A DNA stretch of 29,797 nucleotides, from positions 1-29,797 of the forward strand of contig JBAPYK010000069.1 of the NCBI GenBank assembly GCA_049284695.1. The letters are read 5' to 3'. The position numbers and the translations under genes were made by a program. Positions 23,344-29,797 of the stretch are shown piece after piece. The notes beneath the pieces were generated by a model, which had not been told where the DNA came from, ran no database searches, and saw only the letters and a program-made list of their open reading frames with translations. The stretch's first letter is position 1; the number at the start of each line of letters is the position of its first letter. The stretch comes from Rhodoplanes sp049284695. Its GTDB lineage: Bacteria > Pseudomonadota > Alphaproteobacteria > Rhizobiales > Xanthobacteraceae.

Positions 23344-24837
23344 CTACAGCGATCCCATGCGAGCGCCGGCGCGCAGGAATCGCTGCGGGTCGACAGCGTC
23401 GCCGTCGACCCGCGTCTCATAATGCAGGTGCGGACCGGTGGAACGCCCGCTCGAGCCCATTCGGCCAACCACTTGGCCGATTTTCACCGACTGGCCGACC
23501 TGAACAACGATGTTCGAGAGGTGGCCGTAGCGGGTGGTCAGTCCGTGACCGTGGTCGATTTCGACCATCCGGCCGTAGCCGCCGCTCCATCCTGCCGATA
23601 CGACCGTTCCGGTTCCGGTCGCGCGGATCGCTTCACCGATGTCACCGCGGAAATCGATTCCGGTGTGAAAGGCCGGGCGACCCAGGAACGGGTCGATGCG
23701 CGTGCCGAAGGTCGAGCTCATATCGATTTCGCCGGATACCGGTCGGCGGATCGGCATGATCGCAAGCGTTTTGTTCAGACGGTCGAGCTGCGTGCGGGCG
23801 AAGAGAATACGATGAACTTGGCGCTCGAATTGGTCGGCATTGACGGGCAGCTTCACCGGAACATAGGGACCGCCTACGCCTGCCTCCGCTCGCTTGGCGG
23901 GGCCGACGCCGATATCGGCGAGGACCGATCGGACCCTGCGGACCTTGGTTTCGTAGCTTTCCTCCATCCGATTGAGTGAAGCCGTCTGCCGCTGCTCGAT
24001 GCGGTCGAGCGCGTTCTCCAGGCGCGCGAGCTTGCCGTCGAGTTCCGCGTTGGCGACGCCCGGCGACACGATCGCAGGCACGCGCGGGTCGAGGAATGTC
24101 TGCCGGTCGCGGCCTGCTTTCGACCGCGACGATTTGCTTGGCGTCGCCGCGGCCTCGGCGGCCGAGGAATGACGGGCGCCAGGCCGGGCAGAACCGGTTG
24201 CGCTCGGCTCGCTGAGGGAACTGAGCGCGCTCGCCCGCTGTTCCAGCACGGATTGCCGGCGAAGAACCAGGTCAAGTTTCTGGCCGACCTGTTCGGAATC
24301 GACGAGTTGGCGAGTGATGATGCGGTCGACGCGCGCCCGCATTTCCGCGAGGCGATCTTCGTAAGCGACTTGCAGGTCGGCTTGGCGCGCGATCAGTCCG
24401 GCGATGACTTCATCGTGGAAGGCGAAATAGGTCGCGGTGACGATCGACCAGCTGGCCATGATCATCAGCGTGCCGACCACCGTCCAGAACACGACCGGAC
24501 CGAAGCGGACCTGACGTCCGGCGCAAGCGAGCATGTAACGTCTCGCCGCTCGGCCGCGCGCCGGGCGTGCGCCGGCCGATTCGCCATCGGGCCGCTGGCG
24601 TTGATTGTGGTTGAGGGCCGATCGGCCAAGGCTCTGGTCGGCGCTTAGTTCCCCGCCGCAAGAGGCGTCCGACGGCTCGCGATCGTGCGGGCGCGGGTTG
24701 GTTTTTCTCGGTGTGCGACCTTCGCCTGCTTGCGGCTCTGATTGGACCCGGCGGGCGCTCCGTCTGCCCTCTTGGCCTGTACGGCTATCGATCCCTCGAT
24801 CGGTGTGCACGTACTTGATTCGCGGCCGAGCGGACAT
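23344..24837 (-). CDS. M23-family (LytM-type) murein peptidase, membrane-anchored
   Basis: The protein has a cytoplasmic basic N-terminus, one membrane helix (VVFWTVVGTLMIMASWSIV, about residues 114-137) and a coiled-coil-rich linker. A C-terminal M23 zinc peptidase domain carries AFHTGIDFRG, the segment HGLTTRYGHLS and GPHLHYETRVDG, which supply the zinc ligands and catalytic His. It would cut or regulate cutting of peptidoglycan cross-bridges. The start at 24837 has GGGGAG as ribosome site (497 residues). A later ATG at 24534 would give a 396-residue form that begins just before the membrane helix; the intervening arginine-rich stretch is poor in recognisable structure, so that start is possible. 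It lies downstream of bcp on the same strand and convergent with degP. Confidence 0.9.
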   Translation of the reverse strand: MSARPRIKYVHTDRGIDSRTGQEGRRSARRVQSEPQAGEGRTPRKTNPRPHDREPSDASCGGELSADQSLGRSALNHNQRQRPDGESAGARPARGRAARRYMLACAGRQVRFGPVVFWTVVGTLMIMASWSIVTATYFAFHDEVIAGLIARQADLQVAYEDRLAEMRARVDRIITRQLVDSEQVGQKLDLVLRRQSVLEQRASALSSLSEPSATGSARPGARHSSAAEAAATPSKSSRSKAGRDRQTFLDPRVPAIVSPGVANAELDGKLARLENALDRIEQRQTASLNRMEESYETKVRRVRSVLADIGVGPAKRAEAGVGGPYVPVKLPVNADQFERQVHRILFARTQLDRLNKTLAIMPIRRPVSGEIDMSSTFGTRIDPFLGRPAFHTGIDFRGDIGEAIRATGTGTVVSAGWSGGYGRMVEIDHGHGLTTRYGHLSNIVVQVGQSVKIGQVVGRMGSSGRSTGPHLHYETRVDGDAVDPQRFLRAGARMGSL

Positions 24838-24987
24838 CACACAACTCCCCGGTCCGCCGCGCGAGGCGCTCGTGGGCGGGCCCGAGGCAGAAGAAATCAG
24901 GACGTCGTTAAAATTCCGCAAACCGGCAGGCGTTTAGTGGTCTCGGTCCAGCCATGATACCCAAGCTTCATTCGGGCCGTTGAGACA

Positions 24988-25458
24988 TCAGAGCGCCTTC
25001 GCCGCGGCGAGGACTTCTTCGGCATGCCCTTCGATCTTGACTTTCGGCCAGATGCGCGCGACGCGGCCGTCGGAGCCAATCAGAAAAGTCGCGCGCATAA
25101 TCCCCATATAGGTTCGTCCGTACATCGACTTTTCTCCCCATACGCCATAGGCTTCGAGCATGTGGTGAGTCTCATCGGTGGCGAGCTGAATGGCCAGACG
25201 ATGCTTTGCCTTGAAGGCTTCCAGTTTTTTTACCGGGTCCGCAGAAATACCGAGAATGTCGGCGCCGGCCGCCGCGAACTTGGCCTTCAGGGCGGAAAAG
25301 GCCTGCGCTTCCCGGGTACAGCCGGAGGTGTCGGCCTTGGGATAGAAATACAGGACCAGCTTCCGGCCGGCGAAATCGGCAAGGGATACCTCTCCGCCGT
25401 CGTCGCGTGGCAAGCGGAAATGGGGAGCGGGGCTGCCCTCGGCTGGTTTTGCCGCCAT
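24988..25458 (-). CDS. bcp: Bcp/PrxQ-type peroxiredoxin with a single cysteine
   Basis: The 156-residue thiol peroxidase reduces hydroperoxides. The peroxidatic site is DTSGCTREAQAF with Cys47. The resolving cysteine found five residues later in E. coli Bcp is absent, and I see no other cysteine in the protein, so it is a one-Cys form needing an external thiol. Other family marks are VLYFYPKAD, ILGISADPVKKLEAF and the SMYGRTYMGIMRATFLI segment near the end. The ATG at 25456-25458 has GGAAGG as ribosome site; the frame remains open upstream but only as antisense to the AsmA-like gene. It is divergent from that gene, with a 165-base shared promoter region. Confidence 0.93.
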   Translation of the reverse strand: MAAKPAEGSPAPHFRLPRDDGGEVSLADFAGRKLVLYFYPKADTSGCTREAQAFSALKAKFAAAGADILGISADPVKKLEAFKAKHRLAIQLATDETHHMLEAYGVWGEKSMYGRTYMGIMRATFLIGSDGRVARIWPKVKIEGHAEEVLAAAKAL

Positions 25459-25623
25459 GTGCCTTCCTTTCGTCGCTTTCCCAGCGTCTCTGTCCACGGG
25501 TCCGGAAGTTGAACTAAGTCGCTGGTCAAACAAGGATGTGCGCGCGACCCTTGAAGTGCGGTAACGCGCCTGCGGACGGGTCGCATGTCGGTTTAGCGGG
25601 TAGGGAGCGGGGCCGTCCAGCGC

Positions 25624-28600
25624 ATGGCGGACAAGGATCGCAATCCGAGGCTCACTGCGCTTCGCAGCCTGGAGGAGAGTCTCCATCGGCATCGCTGTGG
25701 CGACGGCGCCCGAGCGGCTTCGGCGCGATCCCATAACCGCGAAGGACCGCCCGCTTTTTTGCGCTCGCGCCTGCCTCCATACTTGCAGTGGGCGCGTCCG
25801 TTTCTTCTCGTCGTTGCGACGATCTGTAGTGCCATCGTCGAATTGGTCCGTCGGCCGCTGGATCGGCTTGGACGCAGCGTCCTTGGTGTGCGAGCCAGAA
25901 GGTGGACCCGGCGCTGGTTGCGGCGGCCGGCGGTGCGCAAGGTCGCGATCGGACTGGGGGCGGCCGCATGCGTCTTCCTTATCGCCGCCACCGGGCTGTG
26001 GTGGCGACTTAACAGCGGACCGATCTCGGTCAATCTGCTGACGCCGTGGTTCGCCGCCGCCGTCGCTGAAAATCTCGGCGACCATTACCGCGTCACGATC
26101 GGCGGCACAGTCATCGAGCTCGATGAGAATAACCGGATGGCGCTCCGTATGCGGGACGTCGTGATCCGCGACGACGATGGTACGATCGTTGCGAGCGCGC
26201 CGAAGGCGGAGGTCGGCTTTGCGGCGACGAGCCTGCTTCTGGGCCATCCGCGGATCGAGAGCGTCAATCTCGTCGGGGCCGAGCTTGCATTGCGGGTGCA
26301 GAAGGACGGGAAGATCACCGTCTACGCCGGGGCCGACAAGCGGCCGATCGCAGTTTCGCCGGCGCTCGCTTCGGCGGACTCGACGCCGACGCCATTCAAG
26401 CCCGGCGCGGCCCCGCCGGCCCCGGGGACGACGGCAGACGGCTCCGGCAACAGCTTTGCCGCTCTGCTTGCTTGGATCGACAGTCTCGGGACATTAGGGC
26501 TCGACGGTGGCGATCTTGCCGAGGTGGGCCTGAAGAGCGGCAGTCTCGTCGTCGACGACTTGCGCAATGGCCGCCAGTCGCGGTTCGAGAATATCCATCT
26601 CAGCCTGATGCGGCCGCACCCGGGGGAACTCTCGGTAACTCTCGGATCGCAAGAGGCAGGCAAGCCCTGGGTCATCGTTGCGGCGATCAAGCCGTCGGGC
26701 CAGGGCTCGCGCGCGGTCCGGATCGAGGCGCGTAAGGTATCAATCGACGATATCCTGACGGCGCTGCGGCTCGGCGAAGGCCGGATCGAAGCGGATGTGC
26801 CGGTCTCGGCAAGTCTGCACGCGGAAATCGCCTCGGACGGAACGCCGCAATTCGCCAATGGTCGCATTCTGATCGGCCCGGGAGTCGTCGGCGAGGTCGG
26901 CGATAAGGACAACCGCATCGCGATCGATCGGTTTGAAGCCAATCTGGAATGGGACGCAGCGCGCCGTGCGGTCATCTCGCCCTTCCAGTTCGTATCCGGC
27001 AACACGCGAATGACGCTGGTCGCCCGTGCGGACGCGCCGCGCCAAGCCGGCGACGCTTGGGGGTTCGGACTGCGCGGCGGCAGCGTCGTCATTGCCCCGA
27101 GAAGTCCCGACGAAGACACGCTGTTGCTCAACCGAATCTCCGCGCTGGGACGGTATGACCCGGTCAATCGTCGCGTTGAGATACAGCACGCCGAAGCCGC
27201 CGGCATGGACGTGAACATCGCGATGTCGGGATTTGTCGACATCGCGACGGCGGACCCGCGCCTCGTCGTCGGCATCGCCGCGCGCGAAATGTCCGGCGCT
27301 TCGTTCCAACGCATATGGCCGCAGTTCGTCAATCCAAAGGTGCGGGCCTGGGTCTTGGAGAACATGTCCGGTGGGAAGGTGGAGCGCGTCGAAATCGCAA
27401 CGAATGCGCCCATGTCGACCCTCAAGGATGGCGGTCCGCCGGTGCCGGATGACGGCCTCTCGATCGACGTCGTTGCGAACGGCACGGTCGTGAATCTGGT
27501 CGACGGCCTGCCGCCGGTTCGCGACGCGGACCTAGTTATGCGGGTACGCGGCCGACACGCGACCGTCGCGCTTGGCCGCGGCGGCGTCGAGCTGCCGTCT
27601 GGACGGAAACTTACGCTCACCAATGGTCTGTTCGAGGTGCCGGATACGCACGGCAAAGCGCCGCCGGCGCGCGTGCAGGTGCGCGTTGACGGGCCGGTTC
27701 CCGCCGCCGCCGAGCTGCTGGCCATGGATCGGCTGCGCGAAGCCTCGGGCGCACCCCTCGATCCGGCGCTGAGCCGCGGCGCCGTGAGTGCGCAGATCTC
27801 GGTCGCCATGCTCGTCGATCGCAATCCGCCGAATGGCTCGCTGAAATACAACATCGTCGCCGACGTTACGAATTTCGCCGTCGAGCGCTTCGTGATGGCG
27901 CAGAAGATCGAGGCGCAGACGCTTCGCATCACCGCCGATTCGGAAGCTTATCAACTCAAGGGCGACGTTCGCATCGCGGGCACTCCCGCCGTCGTCGAGT
28001 ACCGCAAGGCGCGGGATGATCCGGACGCCGAGGTGCGTTTACAGGCCGTGTTCGACGACGCGGCGCGCAATCGCTTCGGTTACGATTCCAAGGGCGGCAT
28101 TGGCGGGCCGGTCCCGATCAAGCTTTCCGGGCGGCTGGGCACGTCGCCCGAGCATGAGAATCGGCTCAGCGTCGAACTGGATCTGACGCAGGCCAAGATC
28201 GACAACCTATTGCCGGGATGGGTCAAGGCGGCCGGCAAACCGGCGCGCGCGACCTTCAACTACGCCGGCAAAGACAAGACCGCACATTTCGATGACGTCA
28301 CCATCGAGGGATCGGGAGCGTCGGTCAAAGGCGGGGCCGAGATCAACAACGGCGAACTCGTAACCGCGTCTTTTCCAGTGTTCGCTCTGTCGGAAGGCGA
28401 CAAGACCAATCTCAAGGCCGAACGCGGCGCCGAAGGCCCGCTCAAGGTGACGATCCGCGGCGACGTGTTCGACGGTCGCTCTTTTGTCAAGTCGATCATG
28501 GGCGGATCGAGCGCCGAGACCAAGCAGCGGCAGGCGATGGCCGATTTCGATCTCGACTTGAAGATTGGCGCGCTGGCCGGGTTCAACGGGGAAGCGCTCC

Positions 28601-29340
28601 GGGCGGTCGAGATGAAGCTTTTGCATCGGGGCGGACGGTTCGAGGCTTTCTCGCTCGACTCCAAGATCGGGGCCGATACGCCGCTCATAGGCGACATGCG
28701 GCCACGCGCCGACGGCGTCGCCGGCCAAGTGCTCTTTTTCGAGACCAAGGACGCCGGCGCCTTGTTCCGCTTCACCGATATTTATGCGCGGATGCATGGC
28801 GGACAGATGTGGGTCGCGATGGAGCCGCCGAACAACGAGTCGAATCCGCGCGAAGGACAGGTCAACGTCCAAAATTTCAAGGTGCGTGGCGAGCCGGCGC
28901 TCGACAAGATTGCCGCGGGTGCGCCGGGCCAACCCAACCCGGCTGTTGAATTCACGCTCATGCGGGTCGATTTCACGCGGTCGGTCGGCCGTCTCACCAT
29001 CAAAGAGGGCGTGGTGCGCGGCCCGGTCATCGGCGCCACCATTGGCGGTGTGATCGATTATGCCGCCAACGAGGTGCGCATGCGCGGCACCTTTGTTCCG
29101 CTGTACGGCCTCAACAATGCTGTCGGCCAGATTCCGATCGTCGGTCCGCTTTTGAGCGGCGGCAGCAATGAAGGCCTGGTGGGCCTCACCTATGAGGTGG
29201 TCGGGACGCCGGGCAAACCGGTCCTGCGCGTCAACCCGATCTCCGCGCTTGCGCCAGGCGTGTTCCGAAAATTCCTCGAATTTCCCAGCAACGTGCCGCA
29301 GGACCAGCCCTATAGCGATAACCGGTCAGCGATCCAGTAA
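25624..29340 (+). CDS. AsmA/YhdP-like envelope protein (DUF3971 type)
   Basis: This 1238-residue protein has a basic N-terminus, a membrane helix at about residues 107-126 (VAIGLGAAACVFLIAATGLWW) and a very long periplasmic part rich in beta strands. It ends with an AsmA-like C-terminal region (VDFTRSVGRLTIKEGVV, IDYAANEVRMRGTF, YGLNNAVGQIPIVGPLL). Bridge proteins of this superfamily (AsmA, TamB, YhdP) form long hydrophobic grooves that move phospholipids to the outer membrane. The N-terminal 60 residues before the first hydrophobic stretch are unusual in composition, and the start at 25624 has only a distant GGGAG, so initiation could be further downstream. It is divergent from bcp. Confidence 0.85.
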   Translation: MADKDRNPRLTALRSLEESLHRHRCGDGARAASARSHNREGPPAFLRSRLPPYLQWARPFLLVVATICSAIVELVRRPLDRLGRSVLGVRARRWTRRWLRRPAVRKVAIGLGAAACVFLIAATGLWWRLNSGPISVNLLTPWFAAAVAENLGDHYRVTIGGTVIELDENNRMALRMRDVVIRDDDGTIVASAPKAEVGFAATSLLLGHPRIESVNLVGAELALRVQKDGKITVYAGADKRPIAVSPALASADSTPTPFKPGAAPPAPGTTADGSGNSFAALLAWIDSLGTLGLDGGDLAEVGLKSGSLVVDDLRNGRQSRFENIHLSLMRPHPGELSVTLGSQEAGKPWVIVAAIKPSGQGSRAVRIEARKVSIDDILTALRLGEGRIEADVPVSASLHAEIASDGTPQFANGRILIGPGVVGEVGDKDNRIAIDRFEANLEWDAARRAVISPFQFVSGNTRMTLVARADAPRQAGDAWGFGLRGGSVVIAPRSPDEDTLLLNRISALGRYDPVNRRVEIQHAEAAGMDVNIAMSGFVDIATADPRLVVGIAAREMSGASFQRIWPQFVNPKVRAWVLENMSGGKVERVEIATNAPMSTLKDGGPPVPDDGLSIDVVANGTVVNLVDGLPPVRDADLVMRVRGRHATVALGRGGVELPSGRKLTLTNGLFEVPDTHGKAPPARVQVRVDGPVPAAAELLAMDRLREASGAPLDPALSRGAVSAQISVAMLVDRNPPNGSLKYNIVADVTNFAVERFVMAQKIEAQTLRITADSEAYQLKGDVRIAGTPAVVEYRKARDDPDAEVRLQAVFDDAARNRFGYDSKGGIGGPVPIKLSGRLGTSPEHENRLSVELDLTQAKIDNLLPGWVKAAGKPARATFNYAGKDKTAHFDDVTIEGSGASVKGGAEINNGELVTASFPVFALSEGDKTNLKAERGAEGPLKVTIRGDVFDGRSFVKSIMGGSSAETKQRQAMADFDLDLKIGALAGFNGEALRAVEMKLLHRGGRFEAFSLDSKIGADTPLIGDMRPRADGVAGQVLFFETKDAGALFRFTDIYARMHGGQMWVAMEPPNNESNPREGQVNVQNFKVRGEPALDKIAAGAPGQPNPAVEFTLMRVDFTRSVGRLTIKEGVVRGPVIGATIGGVIDYAANEVRMRGTFVPLYGLNNAVGQIPIVGPLLSGGSNEGLVGLTYEVVGTPGKPVLRVNPISALAPGVFRKFLEFPSNVPQDQPYSDNRSAIQ

Positions 29341-29463
29341 TCACGGCCGGCGTCTAGGGCATGTACTCATAAATCCGGTTCTGTCAGCGCTTCTAAGTCA
29401 GGGTCCGCTTCGCTCCGAAAGGAGGGCCCAAAAATATGTCGGACAGCTAAAGGCGGGGCCGCG
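29341..29463. other. Short convergent spacer, possible mobile-element remnant
   Basis: No gene is seen. The sequence drops in GC and contains GCATGTACTCATAAA near 29360, which resembles ends I have seen beside IS5-type transposases in Rhizobiales, and a CTCC-GAAA-GGAG mini-hairpin at 29413-29424. No transposase and no matching inverted repeat are present in the window, so the IS link is only an impression. Confidence 0.25.
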
Positions 29464-29797
29464 CTATTTGCGATCCCAACGAAAATTAGCAATCCGGGGA
29501 TCAGCCGCAAAACTATTGCAGTCGAAAGTTATGCCTAATTTCGGGGCCTCGCAGATCGCCTGTGCCCCTGCCTCGCCAAAGCGAATGCGCCAAGTCTGTT
29601 GATCGATAGGCTTGGGCTTGGTGAAGGCGCGGCAGGTCAGCAAGGCGACATTCACACCGCGTCCCGGATCACGGACGGATGCATAGCGAATGACCTCCAC
29701 TGCAGCCACGCGCGCCATCTCGGCCAGCGCCTGGCAATCGCTGTAGTCGGTAAGTTGCAGCCACTTTCGTCGATCAGCAGCGAGCCTGCCCTTCGTC
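29464..29797 (-). CDS. Probable RES-domain protein, C-terminal part (runs off the window)
   Basis: The minus-strand frame is open from the right edge of the window to TAG at 29464-29466. The visible 110 residues read KWLQLTDYSDCQALAEMARV, then VEVIRYASVRDPGRGVNVAL, LLTCRAFTKPKPIDQQTWRI and a tail with IANFRWDRK. The order DYSxxQALAExAR, YxSVRDPG, NVAL, QTWR is that of the C-terminal half of RES domains, with the conserved Ser in ASVRDPG. RES toxins of type II toxin-antitoxin pairs degrade NAD+; others of the family are solitary. The Arg and Glu of the R-E-S triad and any Xre-type antitoxin would lie beyond the edge. An internal ATG at 29718 is not the likely start. Confidence 0.6.
   Translation of the reverse strand, partial: TKGRLAADRRKWLQLTDYSDCQALAEMARVAAVEVIRYASVRDPGRGVNVALLTCRAFTKPKPIDQQTWRIRFGEAGAQAICEAPKLGITFDCNSFAADPRIANFRWDRK

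Noticed and set aside
25459..26247. Upstream extension of the Bcp frame to a 419-codon protein
   Set aside because: The Bcp family starts at 25458 with its own ribosome site, and the added part is antisense to the AsmA-like gene and the promoter spacer.
1..29797. CRISPR arrays, rRNA genes, complete insertion sequences, prophage genes
   Set aside because: No regularly spaced repeats, no rRNA-like sequence and no transposase or integrase motifs were seen on either strand.

Overview
The window (about 30 kb, GC-rich) comes from an alphaproteobacterium, most likely of the order Hyphomicrobiales (Rhizobiales). This rests on the codon usage and on a BcsS-type cellulose-associated outer-membrane protein, an AsmA/YhdP-like giant, a class III cyclase-ATPase-TPR regulator and a Sec-dependent formate dehydrogenase locus. 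No species can be named from the sequence alone.

Layout. Positions 1-333 hold the 3' end of a bcsS-like gene. Positions 480-5292 (minus) hold a 1123-residue zinc-ribbon/adenylate-cyclase/ATPase/TPR regulator followed by a patatin-like protein with an altered active site. Positions 5714-6181 (plus) hold a small HExxH protein. Positions 6352-9519 (minus) form a four-gene run: TlpA-like thioredoxin, Tat-signal transglutaminase-like protein, TusA-like sulfur carrier and selD. From 10126 to 21552 (plus) lies a tightly packed run: fdnG (with an in-frame UGA read as selenocysteine), fdnH, fdnI, fdhE, selA, a Sel1-repeat protein, selB with the tRNA-Sec gene selC lying inside its reading frame, an unrecognised 134-residue protein, a DsrE-family protein and a GcvH-like lipoyl-domain protein. 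After this come a DegP/HtrA protease, a convergent M23 peptidase, a one-cysteine Bcp peroxiredoxin, a 1238-residue AsmA-like protein and, at the right edge, the C-terminal part of a probable RES-domain protein.

How the parts fit. The two divergent runs around the 9520-10125 control region form a nearly self-contained selenoprotein island. SelD makes selenophosphate; SelA converts Ser-tRNA-Sec to Sec-tRNA-Sec; selC is the tRNA; SelB delivers it to the UGA/SECIS in fdnG. FdnGHI is the membrane formate:quinone oxidoreductase whose catalytic subunit is exported by Tat, and FdhE assists maturation. FdhD, which sulfurates the molybdenum centre, is not in the window.

The most interesting material is the set of genes not needed by the textbook Sec pathway but embedded in the island: a TusA-like carrier beside selD, a DsrE-like protein and a GcvH-like lipoyl protein at the far end of the operon, plus the Sel1-repeat protein and the 134-residue unknown. 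TusA, DsrE and a dedicated lipoyl protein are the carrier set known from sHdr sulfur oxidation, and TusA plus DsrE are the two halves of YedF. Here they appear with no Hdr genes and no glycine-cleavage genes, which suggests a sulfur or selenium relay serving selenophosphate synthesis or formate dehydrogenase maturation. The second striking point is the complete nesting of selC in the selB frame, with the next gene overlapping the selB stop.
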